Assembly: GCF_021018805.1 (NCBI RefSeq)
Contig: NC_086258.1
Coordinates: 8,719,081 to 8,783,080 of the forward strand
From: Prinia subflava
Taxonomy: Eukaryota > Chordata > Aves > Passeriformes > Cisticolidae
Direction: 5' to 3'
DNA: 64,000 nucleotides
Under the pieces are notes generated by a model. It ran no database searches. It saw only the letters and a program-made list of their open reading frames with translations, and was not told the origin of the DNA. The number at the start of each line of letters is the position of its first letter. Within the stretch, counting starts at the first letter, position 1. Of the stretch, positions 34,101-46,100 are shown one piece after another. The position numbers and the translations under genes are program-made.

Positions 34101-37100
34101 CCCCCTGCACCTCCCCACCCTGGATGTCCCCCCTGCACCTCCCCACCCTGGATGTCCCCCCTGCACCTCCCCACCCTGGATGTCCCCCTGCACCTCCCCA
34201 CCCTGGATGTCCCCGGCTGCAGGAGCCCCTCGGGACGGAGGGCAGGGCTGTGCTGCCAGCAGGACTCACCCACAGGTCACACTTCTAGACCTGGGAGTCC
34301 TTGGATGGGTTTTTTCCTGCTCACAGTCTGGGTTCTCCTCCGCCATGGGATTGTGGCAGCCCAGAAAAGCACCTCAGATCAACCTTTAGGGATCACCTCT
34401 AATTAAGGACTCACCGTTTACCAAAGGGTTAAAGAGAATTTTTGCTTTTTTCCTTGCAAAATGAGGAATCTGTTGTCTGAACAGCCTGACCAGGAAAAGC
34501 TTCCCTCCCGTTCAGGTGGGGTTTGGTGCCTTTGATTACAAAGGCTGCCATGGATGCAATTGCAGCTTTGCAGCTCCCCTGTGACAGCAGAACACAGTGG
34601 GGTTGCTCTGCTCATGGCAAAACCCACAGTTCTTTAAACACTCTGAGGTCTGGCCCGTGCTGCAGAGCCAGCCTGGCAGAGCTGCCAGCTGGGAGCACCA
34701 GAGCTCCCCTGAGGTGACCCCTCCGTGCCCCCAGAGCCACCAGAGAGCCCTCTGGGCTGTCCCCAAACCCCACCTGAGCTGCCAAGGGCTCACCAGCGGG
34801 TGGCAAAGCCCCACGGGGCCTTTTTTCACACACAGCCCGTGGATCCACAGCTCCACTCCTAAGGAATGCTTTTCCCAGCTCCCGATGGAGCGTGGCTTTT
34901 GTTTGGTCTCTGGCTGAATGTCTGAGTTAAAAATACAAGGCTATTTCTGGCAGAAGTGGGTTTTTTTTCCTCTCTTTCTATTGCCTTGTGTGCCCCCATG
35001 CTGCTGTCTCCTCTCTGGCTCAGATGAGCTTTGTTTTCCTTCTCAATGGTCATGTTTGCACCGGTGAGCTGCAGGAAATGTTTTTTCCCAGCAGAGCATT
35101 TCCATGAGCACTGTTGAGAGCAAAGAATGAGCTCAGACAAGTCCAGAAAAACAAAACAGAAAACCCAGTTGGTGCAAAAATTCAGTCTCCAGTGGGCAGA
35201 GAACTGAAAATCAGAAATGTCTGTGGTAAAAAAGGGATGTGTCCATGCACTCAGGTATAGCAGGATGTGTTCTCCCCATGATCTACAGATGAGGAAGAAA
35301 GGACTCAGAGCCAGAAACACCTTCAAGCATCCCCACTCCACAGCCAGGCTTCATCCCAAGCTCTGCAGCTCCGACTCTTTCTTAGCCAGCATGAAAATAT
35401 TTAATTTCGCTTTTTCTTAAATGCCACGGAAAAAAAAAAGAAAAATAGGCCTCTCTTCTCTGGTTTGGATTTATTCCATCTGGAATCACTGCGTGATCAC
35501 AGAGCTGTGATAGTGTGTTAGAGACTCAGTGTAAAGCAAAAACCTAAATACTTCCAAGCACCCATGAGATCATTGATCTTTCCTGTTACGCTTCGTCTCT
35601 CCTGGCAACAAGCTGAGGATTTGGGGCTTTCTCACTTGAGATCACTGGGTTCAAACACCTCCAAGCCCCCTCCCACCATCCAGAAACGTGCCATCGTTGT
35701 GGGTGTGAGCCCTGCTTCCAGGGCTGGGAACAAACCCAGCACAGCTGCAGGAAAGCTCCCCAGTATTTGTGTTCGCCATGTGTCACAACAAACATCAACA
35801 CAAGAGGAAGGGAACGGCCCAAACCAGCAGAACTGTCAGGTTAAAAACAGCAAAAAGGCATCTGGGGAGCTTCCCAGGACATGGATCCTCACCAGCCTCC
35901 AGGGAATCATGCACAGACTGATCAGAGCTCCTCACACAGGAGCAGGAACCTGGAAATCACCAACATCAGGGCCAGCTCTGGAGGAAATGAGCTCTGTGTG
36001 TGCTGCTTCCAAAGGAGAGCTCCTGGGTGATGATTTCTGCCATCTCTGGTGAATCCTGAGACACCACTGTGCACACATTGACCCTCAGTGTGATCAGAAC
36101 ACGAGGAGAACATCTACAGCCCCACATTTGAGCTTCTGGTCGCTCACCAAAGACCTGGGAGAGGCTCTGGTGTTTGAAGGCACCAATCCCACTCCTCATG
36201 AGCCCCAGGAGCTGATCAATTCGAGCTCCACAAAGCCCCCAGACTGCTGTGCTTTTCTGGGATTCAAGGCATCACAAAGTCCTGACAATCCTAAACTCAG
36301 CTAAGTTCAGCTCCAGACTCCTGTCCCTCAAGAGAGGGTTATAAATTAGAAGGTTATATTGAGGGCAAACCCCTCACAGACCAGTTTGTGATGGAGACTG
36401 CTACCACTGCTCTGCTAAAAGGATGCTGAGGCTCCAAAAAGCAAAAGGATTTGCCCCCAGAGCCAACAGAGCACAGCTACAGCCTCTGTTTTCCAGCCCA
36501 AAGTCCCCACTGCCACCCCCACATCCGGCTGGAAATGAGGTGAAAACAAACAAGAGAAACTCCCAGATCAGCACTAGAGATTAAAATCATCTTAAAATCA
36601 TCTTCCTACCGACTGTGGCACCTGGACTCGGACCTCCCCAGCATCCAGGGGGGAGGCACTGGAGCCCTGGGCTTTCCTCTCCGAGCTGGATTGGTGCTCC
36701 CGGTATTTCTTCGTTCTCCCAGGTAACGACAAGAACTCCTTTCCTGAGATCTTCAGCTCTCCCACGTGGTGGCTGTCCCCATTCTGGTCCTTGGGAAAGC
36801 AAGAAAGAGTCACTGCAGCGATTGCCTGGCTCAGGTTTTCGTGGAGCTCTCTTGGCTCCTGCCCACAGAGCAGGGGAAGCCACAGAAATGTGGGGCTTGT
36901 GCCCAGTGCTCCCACAGAAACACAGGATTGTCACCCCTCTGTGGGGAACAGAGGTGACAGAGATCCCAAACAGGAATAGTGAGAACAAAGGAGAGATTAA
37001 TTGCCCTGTTGATGGCACCAGCACAGCCAGGCCAGTGTCCACATCTTAAAGAGCAGCCACGTGAACATAAATGAGACCTGGGGAGTGCCTTGGTTGGAGC

Positions 37101-40100
37101 CCTCACGGTGCTCAGTGCATGACAACAGGAGATGACTCAATTACAGCACGTAAGAACCTTCAGGGGCAAAGCCAGCGTGTGAGAAAGAGGTTTTAGTCTG
37201 GTACACAAAGGAACAGACAAGAGGCTGGGAGGTAAAACCAGAGCAGATCAAATGGAGGAGTAAGAGACACACTGGAGAGGGCAGGGTGAGCAGGGAGCAG
37301 CGTTCCTGCAATGTGCTGGAGCTTCAGAACCAAGGTGAGCATTGCCTGTGCCCCAGTGTTGCCCAGAACACAAAATCAACAACACAGAGGCAGAGGTCTT
37401 CAGTGAAAGCTGCTCCCCACCAAAAAGGTGCCAGCCTGTTTATTTCTTTTCCATTTATAATTTTGTGGGTCTGGTAGCAGATTGGTTTCTGGGGTTACTA
37501 CCCCTTCACCCCACTGGCCAGACCAGCTGTCAACCAACATTATTTTCAGGCTGGAAATATGTAAGCAAAGGACAGTGAACAAAAACAAGAAAGGTTGTTT
37601 GTGTTCCAAAGTGTGAGAAAGTGAAAAACTGACCCTTAATATTGCACAGTAACTAAAGAACTGACTCCATCTTACAAGCAAGTAGAAGGCTTTAAAAAAA
37701 TCTCAGAAAAACCAGGGCAACACCCCAACACACAGCTCTGTGCAGAGGCACGGGGCAGCAGCTCCTGGCAGTGTGGAAACAGGGGGGCTCTGCTGGCTCT
37801 GAAGGCTTCTCTGGTAGAGAAAACAGCGAGAAGATGCTGGAGAGGTCACAGCTCACTCCAGCACAGAGCAGAGCAGCCTCTGCCAGGGCTGTGAGCCCTC
37901 CTGTGAGGCACAGAGCAGAGGAACTGCATGCAGAACACTCTCAGAAGGAGAGGTGAACTCACACCCTCCCAAGGGCACTGCAGGGGGAACAGCAGTGCTC
38001 ACACAGCTCCTGCCTGCTCCATCCTCCAGTGGAACCCCTGAAATCCATAACCCTGCCTGGATTATCGAGTGGGGTCCAGATTTTCCAGCAAAGAGCAGGG
38101 AACCAACAGCATGAACAGCAACTCACACATCAGCAAAGGCCCTGGCCAGCCCTCGGGGCTGTGCTGCTCTGATGAGGACACGGCCACTGTCCCCTGACCT
38201 TGGGCACTGCTGTCCCTGCCATCGACACCCCAGAGATGGAGTCACGTTGGTGAGAGCAGGCAAGAGCCAAAATAGCCAAGGGGAGAATTGATGAAAATAC
38301 GTCAGGACGTTTGGAATTTATTTTCCAATGAGAGTTAATTCAGGGAGGAGTTTGTGCCTGGCCTTCCCAGTGTTTACTGGGAGTTCCAGGTACCTAAATG
38401 GTTCCTCAAGCCTGAGGTTGTTTCCCACTGACCAACTGCACCCACCTGCAGCTTGGGTGAGCTTTTCCTCTCTGTGACAGTTCTGTAAAGGGGAAATGCT
38501 CCCTGGGACACTCAGGAGAGCTGTGCCTGGAATGCACTGGGTGAACGTGGCTGATTTGTGCCAAAAACACCCCAAAAAGGCAGGATGGCTGCAGGCCTGG
38601 CCATCTCCTCTGGGAGCAGGCACGGCCGAGCCCTCGGCAGCACCAGCAGGATTTTCTGAGACTGAAGTGACCCCCGTGGCTGGAAGGGCTCAGGGCCCCC
38701 CAGCTCTACAGGAACAGCCCTGGGGACGCAGAGGAAAAGCTGATCTGCTCGGATCTGACATTCCCAGGAGCAAAGCAATCCTTGGAGCCCCCAGAACAAA
38801 CCCTGAACAAACCCTGGAACAAATTATCTGCCCTCTGTGCCACTCCACGGGGGTGACAGGCACTGGCAGCCACTCAGGGGCTGAACTGCTCACAGTGATC
38901 CTCCAATAAAAGGCTCCTTTTTCAAAAAAAGCCCAGAAATGACTTTTCAGCTTTGAGTGATAAGTGCCTTTTTAGTCAGACCAGCTGTTCCTCTCCTCCA
39001 AGCTCTCCAGAAACCCTCTTTGGTTAATCCCATTGACTCCAGTGATATCTGCTAATTGCATATTTCCCTGCAAATGAAGCCAGTCAACAACAAACCAATT
39101 GGAATCCGTGCACAGATTCCCACTGACAATCTCTGAGGCCAGGCGTCCTTGCTTACCTTTTCAGAGGGGAACTTGAGGAGGTCTAAGCTGTCCATGCTGT
39201 TCCTCTGGAGTCTCTTTGGCCTGGCTCCTGCAAAACAACACTCTCACGTCAGGGGGGTGTCCCCAACAGCACAAATGTCACACAGAGAGAACACAAAACA
39301 CGGCAGCTCCTCTGCTCTGCTCAGCTAAAAGTCAAAGGGATGGGATGATGCAGCTGTGCTGGCCTTGAGATTCAAATGTGGGGTTTTTTCCCTGTTTTGG
39401 GTCTTTTTAAAGCACTGCCACAGGGCTGTGTGAGGCTCTGGCTGTGGAGCTGCAGCCAGGTCACACCACGACCCTGATCTCAGACAAGGTCTCTGGAATT
39501 CAGGAGTTCCAAACCTCACCCTAAACCACAGAAGTCATGGGACTGGCATTGAGAAAAATCATAACAAATAGACAATTTCATACATCTGTGGATTTTCTGC
39601 TTTATCATCATGTTTTTAACTGAAAGAATGTTTCTGGAACTCAACTTTGAGCTTTTCTCTATAGTCACAGAGGCTGGAAAACTAAGTGAAGGAGCAAATA
39701 TTTTCTAACTATCACAGGCCCAGCCTTAAGGGGAACAAAATCTTGCCTTGAACCTGAAAGAGGAATCAAAACTTGGCAGGATTTATGACATTTATTTGAG
39801 ATTTCATACGATTTTGATGTTTGATTCCAACAACAACAGAGTGGGTGAAACACAGTTCAGCTCTGACTTCTGGTTTCCACTCTTTACCTCCCCAGTCTCC
39901 CTTCAACCTTCTTCCAGCTGCTCTTGCCTCGCTGACAAACAGCCAGGATATAAAAATAAAACCCTGGGATGCTTTCAGCACACCTGGGGAAGCTTCTGCC
40001 CTTCCCTGGTCATTCCTGAAGGCTCAGTTTAGCTGCTCCCCACCCTGCAGGGCAGAGCCCAAAACTCTCCTCTCAAGGTCCTGTGACACCTTCCAGGCTC

Positions 40101-43100
40101 AAAGAGAAATGCTGGGGGAGGAATGAGCCCCGTGCTGAGCCCTGGGAACAGAAACCACAGAGCTCTGTGTGGTTCCTGCAGCAGCAAAGTCCCCAAACCC
40201 CAGCACTGCTCAGCTCCCCCCAGCCCAGCAGCACCAGTGCTCGTCACCCCTCTGAGCTCAGGGGCACACAGAGCTGCCCACTGGGCAAACCTGAGAGGGA
40301 GAAGGCACAAAATTCACAAATCAAGGCTGGCTGAGAGCAGGGATTGGGGATTAAATGGGAAAAGGCTCCAGGGATTCCTGCAGCAGCACACCCAGGGCTC
40401 CAGATGCCACCACAGCTGTATCCAAACTGCACCAACCCCAAGCACAGCACTGCTTTGAAAAGCTCAGATCAGCTGGGTCCCCACCAAGGGTCCTGAACAC
40501 AAATCACAGCTCACTCACAAGTGACCTGGAGTTTCTGTCTGTGCCCCTCACCACCCTGAAGGGATCTCTACTGCTTGCAGCCCCAGTCAGCAAAACATTT
40601 CTGCACATTTCTGCCTCTCTACTCCAAAAAGCACATGAGCACCAGCTTTGTTTCAAGGTGATTCATTGCCAGGCTTTCAGTTCAGGGGGACTGACATCAG
40701 GGCTGGAGGTGGAGAACAGACATGAACACACAGGAGAGAGAGGAACACGTCACCAGCAGCACTTTCCACAAGCTCTACCCCTTCCACACAAAGCCCACCT
40801 GCCAGCAGATCAGAACATTTGTGTTGGAAAAGGCCTCAAAAATCTCAAACCCAACCAATTCCCACCCTGTCAACCAGACCAGAGCACCGAGTGCCCATCC
40901 AGCCATTCCTCAAACACCTCCAGGGGTGGTGACACCGTGGGCAGCCCCTTCTAAAGCCCAACAGCTCCATCCCTGAAGAAAACCTCTTTGCCCCACCACA
41001 TTCCCACCACCCCCAGCATGGAGGAGATGGCTGTGGGATGGGTGAGGCACTTCTGGGTGCTGCCACATGGCTCAGGCAGGAGCTCAGCAAGGGGAAGGCA
41101 GCGCTGGGTTGCTCCCAGTGCCTCCCAGTGGCTCCCAGTTACACACTCTGAGCACTGCTGCAGCTGCTCGTGGCTTCCCTCAGAATAACCTCCAGCAGCA
41201 AGGTGGGTCTGCAGTGAGAGTCACCTCCAAACCCCAAATCTGAGGCACATTTGGGCCCCAGAGGCGAGCCCAGCCCCTGGGAGCGAGTTTGCCTCACGGC
41301 CCCATTTAACAGCCACTTCCAGGAAAGCAAGAGAGCAGCAAAGTGTGCCCAGTTAGATAAACACACATCATTTCCAACTGTCTAAAGAGTCATTAATTAC
41401 ACCCCTCCATCCTCAGGTGCTTTTGTGTGTTCCCAGGGCGCTGAACCGCTGGCCAGCAGCCATTAATCTCCCAGCAGAGAAAACCTGCCTGGTGTTAATT
41501 TAATAAGCACAGCAGAACAACCCATCTTTTTCTCTTGTTCTGTGGCTGCTGTGACTGTGTGGGGTTTACACACACTTGAGCTGAGAGAGGAAGAAGTTGA
41601 GAATTGCAGAAAACTTCATCCAACTCAGCTGTTTCTTCCAGAAATCCCAGCCAGTGCTGGGGGCAAACACTGTCCCCACTCACCACCACTAAAACAAGCA
41701 GCATTAAGAGGGTCCCCATCACTCAGGACTACAAGAAATTGCATCCACACCAGCAGAACTCCCACCAGTTGTGTGGGAGCTTGTCCCCTTCCCATCCCAC
41801 ACGTCCTCCTCCACCTTCCAGGAGAGCAGAGCTTTCCATACTCACAGCGTCCCACAGCAGGAGGAGTCCCGCTAATTCTCTGTCTCCATTCCCTCAGATG
41901 GCTCCAGATGCAACTTTCAGCCTGTCCCAACTCACTTTTCCCAGAAATACCTGCAGCACCACTTAATGCTCAGCCAAAGTTGAGTTCTGCCTCCTTCTCC
42001 CCAGTGCTGGTCCACAGCAGCAGCCGGGGATGTGAAGGATTGAGCAGCTGAAAACCCAGGTCTGTTCCTCTGGAAGGTTTTTTCCCCCCACCTCTCTCTC
42101 TCCAGCATTTATTGGCATGTTTACCAAGCCTGCTGCACAGTAATGGAAAACCTCAGGGGCCTTTCTAAATGCTCTCTCTGTCTCGGAGGTTTACTGAGGT
42201 CTCAAAGAGAGCAAGTTGAAACCTTCTTGTGAACATCAGCTGAGCACTGCTCCTGACTGCCTGCATTCATGTCCTGTTTTCCTGGAGCTCCTGGGATGTT
42301 GCTCTTTTCACTGCTCAGGGGGTGTTGTTCCTTTTTTAAATATTTTTTTTCAAAATCTCTTCCTCCTCCCCATCTATGATCTCAACAGCACCGTGAACCG
42401 ATGGGATTTTTTAAATTTTTTTTTTTTTTCAAGTTTCTGCTTTTGCAGTTTGGCTGCTGAGGGGAGTTTAACGGTTTTCACATCCTCATCTTTAACCTGC
42501 AGCCACGGAGAACACAAGGAAGTTTTATCAAGGATGGTGATGGGATCATTCCCATGGAAAGCAGCACCAGGGCAAGCTGGGCAGAGAGAGCTTTGCTGCT
42601 CCACAGACAGGCTCCATCTCCAGGAGATTGCAGTTGACAGGATCGAGCTGAACGTGGGCAGCAGCAGCTCAGGGAGCCCTGGCAGGGGCTCTTATCAGGC
42701 TGACATGTGCTTTGATAAGCCCCAGCTCTGCCCCTCTGCCTCCCTCCTGCTTCCAGCCAGAGCAGGATTCCCACCCCAGGCACAGCTCCAGCGCTGTATC
42801 CGCAGCTGGGAACGTCCTGGATCCCTCTGGGGGGCTGTGCCAGAGCAGGCAGAATTCAACCTGACAGGGGAACCCATGGAAAACAGACAGGGAAAGGCTG
42901 TGGAGCATCAGCCCCCGCTGCCTGCAGCGCTCCCCACAACTGGGCACCCCAACCATCACAACAAATCCAGCACCAGGACGGGCTGGATTGCCATGAAAAG
43001 GTCATTTCCTCCTGTACCTGCATTAACCAAGACACTGACTTGGCTTTTGGGCGAGCTCTTGCAGCTCTGCACAGCGCCTCCCCCCATCTGTACAGAGCCA

Positions 43101-46100
43101 AACCTTGATTCTGGCAGACAACTCCAAATATTGCTGGAGATAATTAAATCAGAGCAGCCAAGCCAGTTGTTTGGGGTGGGATGCTGGTCTGGAAACCCTT
43201 CCCTGCTCCGAAGTGACAGTGGAGATACGGTCCAGTGCTCCCAGAGCATCCCAAATCATCCGCTGCTGACATCTAATCAGGGGAGCTCTGTCAGCCTCGT
43301 GCTCCATTATTACAGCAAAGCTCCTAAAGAGGGAAGGGGGAGGGGGAAAACAAGCACAGCAGCAGGAAAAGAAAAAAGGAAAGAAAAGAGCAGCCTCCAG
43401 TAGGACAAGCATCTCATTTAAGGCTTTAATTAGTCTTCAAACACATAATGGGTTCTGGCACTATAAATCCACTTGACCTCTATTATTGTCAGCACTCGCC
43501 TGATAAATGCTGGCATTTGTTTTCCCAGTTGCTACTGGGGTAGAACAACACTTTTTTGCTAAATGGAGAAAGCAAATAATATCAGTCATTTACGATGACA
43601 GGGCCATAAAATGCTGGTGCCAAGCTGTTGTGTGCCCATCCTTGGGCAGGACCATCTGCTCACCCCGGTCCTGCAGGCAGGGAAGGACCAGGGAATCCCA
43701 ACAGCTCTGGGTCCTTCTGTGTCTGAGGATACAGAACTGGGCACCACAAGGACGGGAATGTTCTGCTGGGAGGCTCTGATGAGCTGTATCCAGAGCACAA
43801 GCACATCTCAGCCTCCCAGCAGGTCCTGAGCACAACAAAACCCTGCTCCAGAACAAGAACCCTGCAGTTCTCTCCTCCTCTGCTCCTTTAAAAGAGCTGC
43901 ACACAATCCGTGGCAATAAAGAGAAGCTCCCCTCGCATCAAGCTGCTCTCTCGTCTGGCTGATGTGGCAGGAGATGCTCTGTGCTCGTGTCACCCGAGCT
44001 CTGCATCTCCACAATGCAGCCTGACAGCTGAGCCACGGGCTGAAAACAACAGGAAAAACAGGAAAATAACAGGAATAACAGGAATAACAGGAATAACAGC
44101 GATGCTGCCCATCCACACAGCCCCCAGAGCCCTGGGGGGTTTGCTGACTGCAGCCAGGGTGAGCAGCTGGCACAGAAGACACTCTGGATCACTGGCCAAA
44201 GAGCCCTCACCTTCATATGAAGAGCTAAAACCTGAAAAATGAGTCCTCCTTGCAGGTAGAAATGGCACAAGGGAGCTTCTTTTTTTTTTTCTTATTTGTT
44301 ATTTATTTTCCCCCAGTAGGAGTAAAGTACTCAGTGTAGGAAAGCTGCAGTCTTGGAGTACAAGGGGATTTTATTTGTAGCCTACAACTCTGAGTAACTG
44401 CTGTGGTGTTGGGCACATCTCTGATTTCAGTTTTCCCCCAAATGTGCAACGGGCACTAGCTTTTCTCTAACCAAGGGTGATCTGCAAATAAAACACCGGC
44501 AAGTTGGGTCAAAGAATGAAATATTTAGGAGAGGTATTTGCAGAAATACTGAGCATCCAGCCCTGAAACTCTCGACAAATACAAGCCTTGGAGGCTGTGG
44601 GAGGGCTGGGCCATGTCAGGCACAGCCTCCAAACCCCCCCAGGCACTTCAGAGAGGAGCAGTTGTGGGGACAGAAGGATCTTTTGGGAGATAAACTGAAC
44701 GGGGTGGAGCAGCCTGGGAGGAGGCTCAAAACCCCCGGGGCTAATTCAGGAGAAGTGTGATGGACTTGGCAGCCACACCTGGCTCGCTTCTAAGGGCAGG
44801 ATTTTCCCTGCCAGGATACAGCAGAGTCTCCTGACCTCCCACCACCCATTATCAGCAGAGATCAAAACCAGAATTTAGCTAGAAAGTGGCACGCAATAAT
44901 TAACAGGGGCAACATCTCCAGCAGCCAGACAAGCCCAAGGACACGATTTTGTCCTCCAGACTGACTCAGGGAGGGCAGAGAAGGAGCAACCACGTGCCAG
45001 CTTAGCAGCCATCAAACACCCCCAGGAAAATCCTCAAAAAAAAGGGGGAATGTGCTTGATGCCTCCTCCTGGGTGCTGCTGTGTCAGGCACCAGCTCACA
45101 GCAGCTGCTGGAGCACGCTGGGCTGGCATCCTGAGCCCTGCCAGGTGTTTTTGCTAAGCCAGGCTTGGCTGTCCCAGGGCTTGTCCCTGCCAGGGAAGGA
45201 GGACGGTCCTGAGGTCACTCCAGAGATTACAGGGACAGGGCTGAGGGTCTGGCAGAGAAATGCCAAAGCAGACCGTGGCCATCCAGAGAGAAAAGGAAAT
45301 TCTACCTGGGCAAGAGAGAGAACTTCCCTCTTCTCTTTTCTTGCTCTGTGCTGCATAAAAGGCACAGCAAGCAGAGGATTCCTGTTCCTGGAGACAGTGC
45401 AGTGCTGTTGGACACAGCAGCATCACAGCCATGGCATTTCCTACCCAGGGCAGCTGTCTGGGGAAGGTGCACTCGGGAACCAGACAGCCCAGCAGAGCTG
45501 GGAGTGCTGCTGAGTCTGGAACTGCAGCCAAAGGAACTGCAGCCTTCCCAGCACCAATGATTTCCAAAAAATTCTCCCTCCCCACAACGAGATTTAATCT
45601 TGATTGAATGGATGGCTTTGCCACAAGCCACGTTGTGCCTCCTCTGCCACAGGCTTCAAGAATTGGCCTGTTCCTCATCCTCTTTTCCAGCACTTGCCAT
45701 CTCGCTTGGCATCAAGATAAAACAAATTTCAGTAGCACAACATCATCTTCTCCAGTCCTGGAGCGTTTCCTCTGCTGTGAGCCAAGAACTCCTGCTGTAT
45801 TTTACACCAGTGCTGGGAAGGAGGCTCATGCACACAGCAAGATGAGAGAGGAACATTAAATCCTTGGGAAGAGTATTTTAAAACTTCCTAAAGCCAATAC
45901 TGGGGCAGTCTGAAGTGAGTGCTAAATTACTGACTTTAAAATCCAAATGACTCAGAGGTTCATCCCCCCCATCAGTGCTGCTGGAATGATTTAACAGCTG
46001 TAACAGCAGAGGATTTAGAAGAAACTCATTAGGAAGAAGAGGCATCTTGGAGAAGTCCTGAATCCTCACTCCAGAACGCCCCAGTGGGAGCAGCTCTCCT

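Larger units (their letters stand above)
19220..36609 (-). other. GPSM1: GPSM1 17.4-kb intron before the GoLoco exons
   Basis: No coding exon was recognised on either strand. Many short open frames exist because the sequence is GC-rich, but none shows a domain or splice context. Contents: a CpG island (24270-24760), a possible conserved element (31862-32060) and a 28-bp minisatellite (33487-34214), each listed separately. The rest is unique-looking intron sequence. Confidence 0.8.

Noticed and set aside
33365..34406. Long overlapping open frames on both strands (up to about 316 codons) of Cys-Pro-Pro / Gly-Gly type repeats
   Set aside because: They arise because a 28-bp unit without stops is read in every frame. 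There is no start context, splice support or domain; the block is a minisatellite.
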